The notes below the pieces were generated by a model. The model was not told where the DNA came from. It searched no databases and saw only the letters and a list, made by a program, of their open reading frames with translations. The position numbers were made by a program, and so were the translations under genes. Positions 16,733 through 26,158 of a stretch of DNA of 64,000 nt are shown piece after piece; the stretch's first letter is position 1; each line of letters begins with the position of its first letter. The DNA lies in assembly GCF_003096035.1 (NCBI RefSeq), contig NZ_CP029186.1:1935001-1999000 (forward strand), given 5' to 3'. The stretch is from Flavobacterium album. Lineage in GTDB: Bacteria; Bacteroidota; Bacteroidia; Flavobacteriales; Flavobacteriaceae.

Positions 16733-18427
16733 TTACCCTTTAAACTCCACCGTCTTCATGTCGCCATCCACGGTTACTTTTACAAGGCCGTGCTTACTAA
16801 GGCCTTTCATGGCGGCATCCCATTTCTTGCCGCTTAGTCCTGCTTGTGTTTTTAAGGCATCAAGCGCAAGCTGGCCGCTCACTTTCAGCAATTCGGCCAC
16901 AGCTTTTTCGTCTTCGGTAAGCTCTACTGCTTTCTTCTCCGGCCTCATTTGCGGGAAGAATAGCACTTCCTGTATTGACGGGTTATTGGTAAGGTACATA
17001 ATAAGCCTGTCCATACCAATACCAAGCCCTGATGTTGGCGGCATGCCGTATTCCAAAGCGCGAAGGAAGTCATTATCAATAAATTGTGCCGCTTCCACAT
17101 CGCCCCTTTCAGACAGTTTCAGCTGTGCCTCAAAACGCTCACGCTGGTCTATAGGGTCGTTTAGTTCAGAATACGCATTGGCAATCTCTTTACCGCACAC
17201 CATCAGCTCAAAACGCTCGGTAAGTTCCGGGTTATCGCGGTGCGTTTTACAAAGCGGGCTCATTTCTTTCGGATAATCGGTAATGAACGTAGGCTGGATA
17301 AAGTTGCCCTCGCATTTCTCCCCGAATATCTCATCAATCAGCTTGCCTTTGCCCATCGTCTCGTCAACGGCAATGCCCATGCCTCTGGCAGCTTCATATA
17401 TTTCTTCTTCCGTTTTGCCGGAAATATCAAACCCTGTGAATTGTTTGATGGCATCGGTCATCGTCACCCTGGCGTAAGGTGCCTTAAAGCTCACGTTATG
17501 TTCACCAAAGGTTACGTCAGATGTACCGTTAACCGCTATGGCACAATGCTCCAGCAAGTTTTCGGTGAACTCCATCATCCAGTTGTAGTCCTTGTAGGCT
17601 ACATATATTTCCATCGCGGTAAATTCAGGGTTGTGCGTCCTGTCCATACCTTCGTTGCGGAAGTTTTTCGAGAATTCATAAACGCCGTCAAATCCGCCTA
17701 CAATAAGCCTTTTAAGGTACAGCTCATTAGCAATACGCATGTATAGCGGAATGTCAAGTGAGTTGTGGTGCGTAACGAACGGCCTTGCGGCAGCACCGCC
17801 CGGTATTGGCTGAAGGATTGGGGTTTCCACCTCAAAATAGCCTTTGTCGTTAAAGAACGAACGCATGGCATTGAAAAGCTTTGTCCTTTTTACGAATACC
17901 TCTTTCACCTGCGGGTTCACCACAAGGTCTACATAGCGCTGGCGGTAGCGGAGCTCGGGGTCGGTAAAGCTGTCGAATACTTTTCCTTCGGCATCCGTTT
18001 TCGGCATTGGCAGCGGGCGCAGTGTTTTGCTTAGCAGCCTGAAGTCGGTAACCTTAACGGTCATCTCGCCTACCTGCGTGGTAAAGAGTTCGCCTTCAAC
18101 GCCGATAAAGTCCCCAAGGTCGATAAGCTTCTTGAAAAGCTCGTTGTATTTCACTTTATCTTCGCGGGGGCATATCTCATCGCGGTTAAAATACAGCTGT
18201 ATGCGCCCTTCGCTGTCCTGCAATTCGGCAAAAGAGGCTTTCCCCTGTATGCGCACCGACATCAATCTTCCGGCCATAACAACCTTCCTGCCTTCAGCAA
18301 AATTGTCCTTCACCTGTTTGGAGGTATGGTCTACCGGAAACAGGTTGGCGGGATAGGGATCGATGCCGAGATTCCTCAGCGCGTCCAGTTTTTCTCTGCG
18401 GATAATTTCTTGTTCTGAAAGCTGCAT
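16733..18427 (-). CDS. lysS: lysine--tRNA ligase (class II)
   Basis: About 564 aa from ATG 18427 (MQLSEQEIIRREKLDALR). A longer frame to 18472 is rejected because the promoter lies inside it. N-terminal OB fold for anticodon binding (about 45-150), then the class-II catalytic domain: motif 1 RQRYVDLVVNP, motif 2 around FSKNFRNEGMDRTHNPEFT, motif 3 GLGIGMDRL. It charges tRNA-Lys. The last roughly 65 residues (after FFPQMRPEKK) form an additional small domain, AVAELLKVSGQLALDALK...KHGLVKVTV, resembling a winged helix and common in Bacteroidota LysRS; its role is unknown. Confidence 0.97.
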   Translation of the reverse strand: MQLSEQEIIRREKLDALRNLGIDPYPANLFPVDHTSKQVKDNFAEGRKVVMAGRLMSVRIQGKASFAELQDSEGRIQLYFNRDEICPREDKVKYNELFKKLIDLGDFIGVEGELFTTQVGEMTVKVTDFRLLSKTLRPLPMPKTDAEGKVFDSFTDPELRYRQRYVDLVVNPQVKEVFVKRTKLFNAMRSFFNDKGYFEVETPILQPIPGGAAARPFVTHHNSLDIPLYMRIANELYLKRLIVGGFDGVYEFSKNFRNEGMDRTHNPEFTAMEIYVAYKDYNWMMEFTENLLEHCAIAVNGTSDVTFGEHNVSFKAPYARVTMTDAIKQFTGFDISGKTEEEIYEAARGMGIAVDETMGKGKLIDEIFGEKCEGNFIQPTFITDYPKEMSPLCKTHRDNPELTERFELMVCGKEIANAYSELNDPIDQRERFEAQLKLSERGDVEAAQFIDNDFLRALEYGMPPTSGLGIGMDRLIMYLTNNPSIQEVLFFPQMRPEKKAVELTEDEKAVAELLKVSGQLALDALKTQAGLSGKKWDAAMKGLSKHGLVKVTVDGDMKTVEFKG

Positions 18428-18450
18428 GGTCGTTATATTTTTTACGCGGG

Positions 18451-18480
18451 CAAAGATACGGATTATTGGCAAAAAACCAA
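18451..18480 (-). promoter_or_regulatory. lysS promoter
   Basis: Minus strand TTG (18478-18480), 19-nt spacer, TATCTTTG (18451-18458), about 23 bp before ATG 18427. It fixes the lysS start. Confidence 0.75.
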
Positions 18481-18528
18481 TTTGCTGTTTTTTACGCTTC
18501 CTCAGCGTTCATGATTACATAAAACAAT

Positions 18529-18536
18529 TATATTTG
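18529..18536 (+). promoter_or_regulatory. -7 box TATATTTG of the lipoprotein gene
   Basis: Exact TAnnTTTG match 20 bp before ATG 18557, divergent from the lysS promoter. Confidence 0.6.
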
Positions 18537-18556
18537 GCACAATAAACACTATATAA

Positions 18557-19294
18557 ATGAAAACAAGATTATTTTTAGCGTTAAGCCTCGTGATGGCATT
18601 TTTAACAACGTCGTGCAATTTCAGTGAGACCATTACGATCAATGAAAAAGGAGGCGGAAGGGTATCGTTCGACATAGACGGCTCAGGCCTTATGGCAATG
18701 GCCGGGGAAGAAATGGCAAAAGAGGGTGAAAAGCGCATGGATTCTACATTCACTTTCAAACAGCTTTTGGAAGAGAAAAAAGACAGCATAGCTACATTGC
18801 CGAAAGCAGAGCAGGACAGGCTGAAGAGCCTTGAGAAATTCTCGGTAAAAATGCTTATGGACCCTGCAACCAGCGAAATGAAGATCAACCTGTTCGCTGA
18901 TTTTGACAAAGCCAACGAGCTTCAGGACATGATGAAGGCTTTCGGTAACCTGAACAGCATGAAAAAACAGCTGGGCGCACCCGACATGGGAGGCATGTTC
19001 CAGAATGGATCGGAAGTAACCTATGCATATGACGGTAAAAAATTCAGCAGGAAAGTTAAACTCGTTGATAAGCCGAAAAAGAAAGAAGAAGGCGGGGATG
19101 AGGATATGTACAAAGCGATGTTCGGCGAATCGAACTATGAGCTTAATTATACTTTTCCTAAAAAAATAAAAAAGGTGTCGAACAAGAATGCAGTTATAAG
19201 TGCGGACGGCAAATCGGTAAAAGTTACCTATCCGTTAAGCGATTTCTTTGACAACCCGCAGAACATGGCGTTTGACGTAGAATTCGAAAAGTAA
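18557..19294 (+). CDS. lipoprotein of unknown function
   Basis: 245 aa with a lipoprotein signal (Cys20, TTSC). The start of the mature chain, FSETITINEKGGGRVSFDID, is a beta-type segment seen in a family of uncharacterised Bacteroidota lipoproteins. The middle is helical and rich in Lys, Glu and Met; a KKEEGGDEDMYKAMFGESNY linker precedes a C-terminal beta region that ends VTYPLSDFFDNP...VEFEK. No catalytic motif. Monocistronic: its own -7 box upstream and terminator downstream. Confidence 0.7.
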   Translation: MKTRLFLALSLVMAFLTTSCNFSETITINEKGGGRVSFDIDGSGLMAMAGEEMAKEGEKRMDSTFTFKQLLEEKKDSIATLPKAEQDRLKSLEKFSVKMLMDPATSEMKINLFADFDKANELQDMMKAFGNLNSMKKQLGAPDMGGMFQNGSEVTYAYDGKKFSRKVKLVDKPKKKEEGGDEDMYKAMFGESNYELNYTFPKKIKKVSNKNAVISADGKSVKVTYPLSDFFDNPQNMAFDVEFEK

Positions 19295-19316
19295 TAGTTA
19301 CAATGCAATAATAAAG

Positions 19317-19346
19317 ATCCGGATGAGAAATTATCCGGATTTTTTA
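19317..19346 (+). terminator. terminator before lipB
   Basis: Two copies of the self-complementary ATCCGGAT (19317-19324, 19333-19340) form a stem with an 8-nt loop, followed by TTTTTATT. Confidence 0.85.
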
Positions 19347-19374
19347 TTGATGTCAGGCTTAAGGTTTTGTTTTG

Positions 19375-19382
19375 TAATTTTG
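19375..19382 (+). promoter_or_regulatory. -7 box TAATTTTG of lipB
   Basis: TAnnTTTG match 17 bp before ATG 19400. It overlaps the extra upstream codons of the frame opening at 19367, supporting the downstream start. Confidence 0.65.
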
Positions 19383-19399
19383 TAAAGCATTTAGCATTT

Positions 19400-20131
19400 A
19401 TGAATATGAACAAAACCATAGAATTCCTTGACCTTGGAAGCATGGACTACAAGGAAGCCTGGGATTACCAGGAACAGCTTTTTAAAGAGATACTCGATAT
19501 AAAAATATCCTACAGGCGCGAAGGGCAGGAAGCTGAAACGCCCAATTATCTCCTGTTTACAGAGCATCCGCATGTTTATACCCTTGGCAAAAGCGGTGAT
19601 ATGGCCAATATGCTCCTTAACGAAAAGCAACTTGAGGCAAAAGGCGCCAGGTTCTACAAAATAAACAGGGGAGGGGATATTACCTATCACGGCCCGGGCC
19701 AGATAGTGGGTTACCCGATACTCGACCTTGAGAATTTTTTTACCGATATCCACAAATACCTCCGTTTTCTTGAGGAGGTTATCATACTTACCCTGGCCGA
19801 ATATGGCATTGCTGCCACAAGGAGCGAAGGCGAGACCGGCGTGTGGCTGGACGTAGGCACACCTTTTGCCCGAAAGATATGCGCCATGGGAGTACGTGCC
19901 TCGCGTTGGGTAACCATGCACGGTTTTGCATTCAACGTAAATGCCGACCTTGGCTATTTCGATAATATCATCCCGTGCGGGATAAGGGGTAAAGCGGTTA
20001 CATCATTAAACGTAGAGCTGGGTGTTCCCAGTGTGGATGAGGAAGAAGTAAAAGAGAAGCTCCTCAGGCATTTTGCGGCGTTGTTCGAAGCAAAATTAAG
20101 GATTGTAGATCGTAACGTGGACGTCCTCTAA
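19400..20131 (+). CDS. lipB: lipoyl(octanoyl) transferase
   Basis: About 243 aa. LipB moves octanoate from acyl carrier protein to the lipoyl domains of 2-oxoacid dehydrogenases and the glycine cleavage H protein. Family signatures: [30 protein letters not shown], the lysine in [13 protein letters not shown] and the catalytic cysteine in [14 protein letters not shown]. Start ATG 19400 ([13 protein letters not shown]) is preferred to 19367 because a -7 box lies between; ATG 19406 is also possible. Its last 36 bp overlap the end of the convergent rnhB gene. Confidence 0.96.
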   Translation: MNMNKTIEFLDLGSMDYKEAWDYQEQLFKEILDIKISYRREGQEAETPNYLLFTEHPHVYTLGKSGDMANMLLNEKQLEAKGARFYKINRGGDITYHGPGQIVGYPILDLENFFTDIHKYLRFLEEVIILTLAEYGIAATRSEGETGVWLDVGTPFARKICAMGVRASRWVTMHGFAFNVNADLGYFDNIIPCGIRGKAVTSLNVELGVPSVDEEEVKEKLLRHFAALFEAKLRIVDRNVDVL

Positions 20132-20734
20132 AATATCAAATTCTATCTCCAGCTGTTCCGGCAGCAGGCGGAAGCTTTTCCTGTGGTATTTTGTAATGCC
20201 GTACTTTTTTATAGCCTCACGGTGCTCTGCTGTGGGATAGCCTTTATTCTTTTTCCAATTGTACATAGGAAACTCTTCGTGCAATTGGTTCATATATTCA
20301 TCCCGGTAGGTTTTTGCGAGTATAGATGCCGCTGCTATGCTCAGGTATTTGGCATCGCCTTCTACAATGCAGCTGTGCGGGATGCCTTCCACCGGCTTAA
20401 AGCGGTTGCCGTCTACAATAATATAATGGGGTACAGGCGTAAGCTTTACAATACATTCCTGCATGGCTTTTATAGAGGCGTTCAGGATATTGATCTCGTC
20501 TATTATTTCAGGCCCGATATTTGTGACATGGTAACATAGCGCCTGCTCCTGGATTATGGGGCGAAGGTATTCCCGTATCTTCTCGGTGAGCTGCTTGGAA
20601 TCGTTGAGTAGTTCATGCCGGAAGTCATCCGGAAGAATTACTGCGGCAGCGGTAACCGGGCCCGCAAGGCAGCCGCGGCCTGCTTCGTCAGTGCCGGTTT
20701 CATATAGCAGATCTGAAAATTTTGATGAAAGCAT
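20096..20734 (-). CDS. rnhB: ribonuclease HII
   Basis: 212 aa, cytoplasmic; removes RNA from RNA-DNA hybrids and misincorporated ribonucleotides. The catalytic start [20 protein letters not shown] carries Asp and Glu of the active site; further acidic residues lie in YIIVDGNRF and in the AKTYRDEYM segment. Length is normal apart from a short tail after [15 protein letters not shown]. The tail (IYNP end) overlaps the last 36 bp of lipB on the opposite strand. Promoter box at 20775-20782. Confidence 0.95.
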   Translation of the reverse strand: MLSSKFSDLLYETGTDEAGRGCLAGPVTAAAVILPDDFRHELLNDSKQLTEKIREYLRPIIQEQALCYHVTNIGPEIIDEINILNASIKAMQECIVKLTPVPHYIIVDGNRFKPVEGIPHSCIVEGDAKYLSIAAASILAKTYRDEYMNQLHEEFPMYNWKKNKGYPTAEHREAIKKYGITKYHRKSFRLLPEQLEIEFDILEDVHVTIYNP

Positions 20735-20774
20735 AAAAACCCCGTGTATGGATATAACGTATAATTTTATAGCA

Positions 20775-20782
20775 CAAAGGTA
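20775..20782 (-). promoter_or_regulatory. -7 box TACCTTTG of rnhB
   Basis: Minus-strand match to TAnnTTTG, 40 bp before the rnhB ATG. Confidence 0.55.
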
Positions 20783-20833
20783 ACAGTACTACGTTAAAAT
20801 TGAAATTATTGAAGCTTAATTTGTTATTATTTA

Positions 20834-20841
20834 TATTTTTG
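20834..20841 (+). promoter_or_regulatory. -7 box TATTTTTG of the subtilase gene
   Basis: TAnnTTTG match with TTG at 20809-20811 (22-nt spacer). It leaves an 80-nt leader before ATG 20924; the leader holds no evident hairpin. Confidence 0.5.
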
Positions 20842-20923
20842 CTAATCTTTTTTTCTTCAACATCATATTTAATAGGATATTTGCGGAAAAGAGCTATTAA
20901 CTTTTTAAATTACCAAAACAGTC

Positions 20924-22825
20924 ATGAAAAAAAATACTGTAAAAGGAATGTTTATTATTGCCATGGCGGCAATGGGAAGCGTTTCGGCTTTTGCACAGAC
21001 CCCTGAGCAAAGGAAACTTATTGTGAAGGACAACAATCTTGAAGAGCTGGCAAGGATCAGCAGGGAAGAGCTCGAATTCAAGACCAAAAATTATGCGGAA
21101 GCATTGAGGCTTGCTGAAATAAATGGATGGCCCTTAAAAAAGACAAATAGTAATGGGGACACTCAAAAGCTTTCTGGTGTCACCGAAGACGGTCATCCCG
21201 TATACTTTACGATGTACAATCTTGGCCAGGCAAAAACCACAAGGGCTGATAAGCTCATGCCGGGTGGCGGAATGGGTCTTAACCTGACAGGCGAGGGTAT
21301 GACAATAGCTATATGGGATGGTGAGCAGGTAAGGGAAACTCATGAAAATTTTGATGGACGCGCAACCATTCTTGATGAATTTGTAGGGTATGGCGACCAT
21401 GCAACGCACGTAGCGGGTACTATGGTAGGCGGCGGTATAGCAAAGCCTACCGCAAGGGGTATTGCATACAAAGCGAACATAAATTCTTTTGAAGGGTTTC
21501 AATCTGATACTCCTGAAATGACCACTGAAGCTGCAAATGGGCTGCTTGTTTCGAACCACTCCTATGGGTTTACCCCGAACCCGATGCCGGAGTGGTTTTG
21601 GGGTGCGTACGCAAATTATGCAAGATCAATAGACCAGATTACATTTGATGCGCCAAGGTACCAACCAGTGGTTGCTGCGGGTAATGACAGGAATAGCAGT
21701 CCCGAAAATAACCCGGAAAAAGGGGGATATGACCTTATAAACTGTTATGCGACTGCCAAAAACGCAATTGTTGTCGCTGCGGTATATAACGTGCCAAATT
21801 ATGTAAATAGCAATTCAGTTCAAATGTCAAGTTTTAGCAGCTGGGGGCCTACAGACGATAACAGGATAAAACCGGATATTTCTGCAAAAGGTGTCGCTGT
21901 GTATTCAAGTGAGGCAGGAAGCAATAGTGATTACGGTTCACTCCAGGGTACTTCTATGGCAGCCCCGGGTATTGCGGGTTGCATAACGCTTTTGCAACAG
22001 CATTATAATAATGTAAAAGGAGTTTACATGTGGTCGTCTACAGTAAGGGGGCTTGTAGCGCATACAGCAGATGAGTGTGGAGATTACGATGGTCCGGACC
22101 CTGCTTTTGGATGGGGATTAATGAATTCTCAAAAAGCGGCTCAAGCCATTACTGATAGTGATTCAAATGTTGCATTAGCAATAATCGAAGAAAATACACT
22201 TACAAATCCTCAGACTTATACTAAAACTGTTATGTCAAATGGAGTTGATCCTCTTGTTGCCACAATATCATGGACCGATAGGCCGGGAACTCCTAATGGC
22301 GGTAATGTTGATCCTACAACTCCGGTGTTGAGGAATAATCTTGATATAAGGGTTACTAAAGCAGGGGGTGATACTTACATGCCATGGAAATTTGGAGATT
22401 TTATGTCAGATCCGGCTATACAGGGAGATAACAATGTTGACAATATTGAGAAAATTGAGATTCCGGGAGCTTCAGGAGAGTACGTAATCACTGTTTCGCA
22501 CAAAGGTACATTGGTAGGTGGTTCGCAAAATTATTCCCTTATTGTAACGGGTATTGTTGATGTGGCAGGTTTAGAAGATAATGCCGAGAAGATATTTACT
22601 GTATGGCCTAATCCGGCGCACGGACAGCTCACTGTTTCATTGCCGCAGGGTGCTGAAAGCAATGCTGTTGCGCAATTGTATGATATACAGGGCAGGCTGA
22701 TGCTTCAAAACGCGCTTAAAGGAGGCGACAACAATATAAATATAGAGAATATGGCCTCGGGTGTTTATATGGTAAATGTGACTAATGGTAGTAAAATTCA
22801 GACTAAAAAAGTAATTATCAAATAA
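20924..22825 (+). CDS. secreted S8 serine peptidase with T9SS type A sorting tail
   Basis: 633 aa with a signal peptide (cleavage near AFAQ25). Subtilisin-type catalytic triad: D132 in IWDGEQV, H159 in GDHATHVAGT, S344 in GTSMAAPGIAG, with oxyanion N254 in VVAAGND. A beta-rich segment (about 415-545, a pre-peptidase-like domain) follows. The last 75 residues (VWPNPAHGQLTVSL ... ASGVYMVNV ... KKVIIK) form a type IX secretion sorting domain, so the enzyme is exported to the surface or medium. The following SusC/SusD genes suggest that it supplies peptides for import. Separated from susC by a hairpin terminator and a fresh promoter. Confidence 0.95.
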   Translation: MKKNTVKGMFIIAMAAMGSVSAFAQTPEQRKLIVKDNNLEELARISREELEFKTKNYAEALRLAEINGWPLKKTNSNGDTQKLSGVTEDGHPVYFTMYNLGQAKTTRADKLMPGGGMGLNLTGEGMTIAIWDGEQVRETHENFDGRATILDEFVGYGDHATHVAGTMVGGGIAKPTARGIAYKANINSFEGFQSDTPEMTTEAANGLLVSNHSYGFTPNPMPEWFWGAYANYARSIDQITFDAPRYQPVVAAGNDRNSSPENNPEKGGYDLINCYATAKNAIVVAAVYNVPNYVNSNSVQMSSFSSWGPTDDNRIKPDISAKGVAVYSSEAGSNSDYGSLQGTSMAAPGIAGCITLLQQHYNNVKGVYMWSSTVRGLVAHTADECGDYDGPDPAFGWGLMNSQKAAQAITDSDSNVALAIIEENTLTNPQTYTKTVMSNGVDPLVATISWTDRPGTPNGGNVDPTTPVLRNNLDIRVTKAGGDTYMPWKFGDFMSDPAIQGDNNVDNIEKIEIPGASGEYVITVSHKGTLVGGSQNYSLIVTGIVDVAGLEDNAEKIFTVWPNPAHGQLTVSLPQGAESNAVAQLYDIQGRLMLQNALKGGDNNINIENMASGVYMVNVTNGSKIQTKKVIIK

Positions 22826-22894
22826 TATTTTCAAAAATTTAAATAATTTCCGAAATATAACGCAACCTTTTACATTTCGTTGTATCTAATAATA

Positions 22895-22922
22895 AACGTC
22901 AGCTTTTTGTTGACGTTTTGTT
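22895..22922 (+). terminator. terminator after the subtilase
   Basis: Stem AACGTCA / TGACGTT with a 9-nt loop and TTTGTTTT tail. Confidence 0.7.
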
Positions 22923-23031
22923 TTAATTCAAAAATAGATACAATATGTGGGCAATTATTATTAATCTTCTCTGGATTTTCCATTTATACTAAAAATTGTG
23001 AAAACTTGTGAGAGTATTGCAATGTTAAAAG

Positions 23032-23062
23032 TTTGTTATATTAAAATAAATTAATAGATTTG
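23032..23062 (+). promoter_or_regulatory. susCD operon promoter
   Basis: TTTG (23032-23035), 19-nt spacer, TAGATTTG (23055-23062): the full Bacteroidota consensus, 28 bp before ATG 23091. No anti-sigma/ECF pair or HTCS regulator gene lies nearby. Confidence 0.8.
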
Positions 23063-23090
23063 CAACTTAACTAACTCAAATTAATTAAAT

Positions 23091-26000
23091 ATGAAATCAA
23101 AGTTTACTTGGATTTTTACGCTTTTACTGGCGTTTTTTATTCAGTTTTCCTTTGCGCAGGAGAGGACTATTACAGGAGTCATTAATGACAGCCAGGGGAT
23201 GCCGATTCCCGGAGCGAATGTAAAAGTTCAGGGTTCTACTGCAGCAGGTGTTCAGACTGATTTTGACGGAAGGTTCGCCATTCAGGCTTCTACTGGTCAA
23301 AAGCTGGTTATAACATTTGTAGGAATGAAAACGCAGACGATTACTGTAGGTCCTTCAGCTTCTGTTCCGGATGTAAGGATGGAAGATGATGTTACAGTTC
23401 TTGCGGATGTTGTGGTAGAGGGATACCGTAACAGTACCAGGCCGCTGTCTAATATCGCCGTGACCACAGTTACAGCAAAAACGATCGAGGGCAGGCCGAA
23501 CGCGTCTTTTATCCAGACACTGCAAGGCCAGATTCCGGGTCTTAATATCTCGACAGGTTCAGGGCAGCCAGGTGCTAACTCTACAGTAATCCTAAGGGGT
23601 TACGGATCTATTAACGGTCAGGTTGAGCCTTTGTTTGTAATCGACGGTGTGCCGTTGAACTCTGATAACTTCCGAAGCCTTAACCCGAACGATATTGAGT
23701 CGGTATCGGTTCTTAAGGACGCGGGTGCTACTGCTATCTATGGTAACAGGGGTGCGAATGGTGTGATTATCGTTAAGACTAAAAGAGGTTCTTTCAATTC
23801 AGCATTGCAGGTTAAGTACAATGGTACTACCAGCTTTACTGAAATGCAGAACAATAAGTACAATACGATGAACTCTAGGCAAATACTGGGTCTTGAGAAA
23901 ACTAAAGGTAATGGTTATGGCGCAAGCCTTACTGATCAGCAGATTGCTGCATTTGCTACTAATACAAACTGGAAAGATGTTCTTTTCAGGACGGGTGTTT
24001 CACAAAACCACGTTTTAAGCCTTACTGGCGGTGGCGAAAATATCTCATCGTTTACCTCTTTCGGTTTCTTTAACCAGGAAGGTATACTTATTGGTACAGA
24101 CTTAAAGAGGTTTAACTTCAGGAACAACCTTTCGGGGTCAAGCAAAGATAAAAGATTCAACTACGGTACTTCATTAACGATAAACTATTCTGTAAGGAAT
24201 GAAGCTTCGAATATTGGTACAGGTAACGTGAATATCAACCCTGTATTGGGTGCTAACCAGGGTGTGCCTTATATCAGCCCGGACATGTATACTACAAGCC
24301 AGGGTATCCTTGATATGTATCAGGCAGATCCTTCCGATCCAAATAATATTGGTGCAGGTACACTATTACTTTCACCGCTTATGCAGCTTGATATCGTGAA
24401 AAAAGGCACGCTTAAAACGGATGAGCTTAAAATGATTGGTAACGTTCAGGGAAGTTATAAGCTTACTGATGAGCTTACACTCGCAGGTACATTTGGTTCT
24501 GATTATACACAAGCAGTGAGCACTCAGGTGCAGGATCCTACATCGTTTAACTCGCTATTATTCAAGCAGAATAATGAATTGTATCTTGGATGGCAGGCCC
24601 AGAGTTTTGCAAGGAATATAACATTCAACACGAATGTTAACCTTAATTTTAATAAGACTTTTGGTAAACACACTAATGATGCGTCAGTTTTCTCTGAATA
24701 TCTTAAAGCGCATACCCAAGGCTTTAATTATACTCAGAATGGTTTGGATCCTAAAGTATTCGTGCCTGGCAATGGTGCCGGATTCATACCGTTTAACACT
24801 GCTACACCACAGTTCTATCTTCCTGAAGTAGCTGCTGGAAAAGGTACAGCTGGTTTATTTTCTTACTTCGCTACTGCGGATTACGACTACAATCAAAGGT
24901 ATGGCTTGGCAGTTACTGTTCGTAGGGATGCTTCTTACCGTTTTGCTGAAACGAACCGTTGGGGTACATTTTGGTCTGTTTCAGGAAGATGGAATATTGA
25001 TCAGGAATCATTTATGCAGGGTTCTCCATTTACGATGCTAAAATTAAGGGCGTCTTACGGTACTACAGGTAACCAGAATATTGTTGGATCAAGTATTTTT
25101 GCAGGTCCAAATCTTTCAAGGACGTTGTTCACCCAAGGTACCGGATACTTTCTTCAGCCCTCTTATATAGTATCACAATTAGGTAATCCTGACCTGAAGT
25201 GGGAAATATCAAAACAAGCAGACATTGGTATAGATTTTGAGATGTTTGACAGGAGGTTAAGAGGTACATTTGATGTATACCGAAAAACTACTGATGCCCT
25301 TTATCAGGGAAAACAAATTTCTGCTATAAATGCTACATATACCATTGATTCAAACGGTGGTTCATTGCAGAACCAGGGTGTTGAAGCCTTACTTTCTTAT
25401 GACGCTATAAAAACTAATGATTTTACCCTTACACTAAATTTTAATGGCTCTTACAACCAAAATAAATTGCTGGATGTAACAAATGCTGATAACTTCCGTG
25501 ACCTAGGTAACCAGGCAGATGATGAAGGCGGCCAGTTAGGACAATTCTACATGATTAAATATGCAGGTGTTAACCCGGCTGATGGTAACCTTTTGTTTTA
25601 TACCAAGGATGGCCAGTTGACTGAGACTCCAGATCAAAGTAAAGACAGGGTACTTACTGGTAAATCGCCAATTCCGGTTTATCAGGGAGGGTTTGGTTTT
25701 GAGGCTAATTACAAAGGTTTTGGTCTTACCACACAATTCTCTTATGTAGCGAAGATTTCCAGGATAGATTATGATCTTGAAGGTCTTCAGGATCCAACTG
25801 ATATTGGTGTGTTTAATAAATCTACTGACCTTCTTAACGCGTGGACTCCGGATAACAGGATAACCAGTATTCCGTCATTGTTCCTTACAAACAAAGGCCA
25901 GGATGCTAACTCTGACAGGTATCTTAGGGATGCATCTTATGTAAGGCTAAGATATGTAAGTCTTGGATACAGCTTTAACCAAAAGATGCTTGAAAAAACA

Positions 26001-26153
26001 CCTTTCTCAGGTCTAAGGGCATATTTCCAGGCTGAAAACCTACTTACATTTACAAAATGGAGGGGTTGGGATGCAGAAAGTGACCGTGGTGCAGACCAGT
26101 ACCAGTACCCTACTCCGAGAATACTCTCTTTAGGTCTTGAAGTACAATTCTAA
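23091..26153 (+). CDS. SusC/RagA-family TonB-linked outer-membrane protein
   Basis: 1020 aa. Signal peptide to FSFAQ (23), then a carboxypeptidase-D-like regulatory domain (about 26-105: TITGVINDSQGMPIPGANV), the TonB plug (about 115-235: LQGQIPGLNIS, FVIDGVPLN, IESVSVLKDAGATAIYG, GVIIVKTKRG) and a 22-strand-type barrel ending in LGLEVQF with terminal Phe. With its SusD partner it imports oligomers in a TonB-dependent way. There are no glycoside hydrolase, sulfatase or regulator genes around, while a secreted subtilase sits just upstream, so peptides are a better guess than glycans. First gene of a three-gene operon. Confidence 0.96.
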   Translation: MKSKFTWIFTLLLAFFIQFSFAQERTITGVINDSQGMPIPGANVKVQGSTAAGVQTDFDGRFAIQASTGQKLVITFVGMKTQTITVGPSASVPDVRMEDDVTVLADVVVEGYRNSTRPLSNIAVTTVTAKTIEGRPNASFIQTLQGQIPGLNISTGSGQPGANSTVILRGYGSINGQVEPLFVIDGVPLNSDNFRSLNPNDIESVSVLKDAGATAIYGNRGANGVIIVKTKRGSFNSALQVKYNGTTSFTEMQNNKYNTMNSRQILGLEKTKGNGYGASLTDQQIAAFATNTNWKDVLFRTGVSQNHVLSLTGGGENISSFTSFGFFNQEGILIGTDLKRFNFRNNLSGSSKDKRFNYGTSLTINYSVRNEASNIGTGNVNINPVLGANQGVPYISPDMYTTSQGILDMYQADPSDPNNIGAGTLLLSPLMQLDIVKKGTLKTDELKMIGNVQGSYKLTDELTLAGTFGSDYTQAVSTQVQDPTSFNSLLFKQNNELYLGWQAQSFARNITFNTNVNLNFNKTFGKHTNDASVFSEYLKAHTQGFNYTQNGLDPKVFVPGNGAGFIPFNTATPQFYLPEVAAGKGTAGLFSYFATADYDYNQRYGLAVTVRRDASYRFAETNRWGTFWSVSGRWNIDQESFMQGSPFTMLKLRASYGTTGNQNIVGSSIFAGPNLSRTLFTQGTGYFLQPSYIVSQLGNPDLKWEISKQADIGIDFEMFDRRLRGTFDVYRKTTDALYQGKQISAINATYTIDSNGGSLQNQGVEALLSYDAIKTNDFTLTLNFNGSYNQNKLLDVTNADNFRDLGNQADDEGGQLGQFYMIKYAGVNPADGNLLFYTKDGQLTETPDQSKDRVLTGKSPIPVYQGGFGFEANYKGFGLTTQFSYVAKISRIDYDLEGLQDPTDIGVFNKSTDLLNAWTPDNRITSIPSLFLTNKGQDANSDRYLRDASYVRLRYVSLGYSFNQKMLEKTPFSGLRAYFQAENLLTFTKWRGWDAESDRGADQYQYPTPRILSLGLEVQF

Positions 26154-26158
26154 AAAAA

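Noticed and set aside
18428-18472. N-terminal extension of LysS
   Set aside because: It contains the -7 box TATCTTTG and lacks family similarity.
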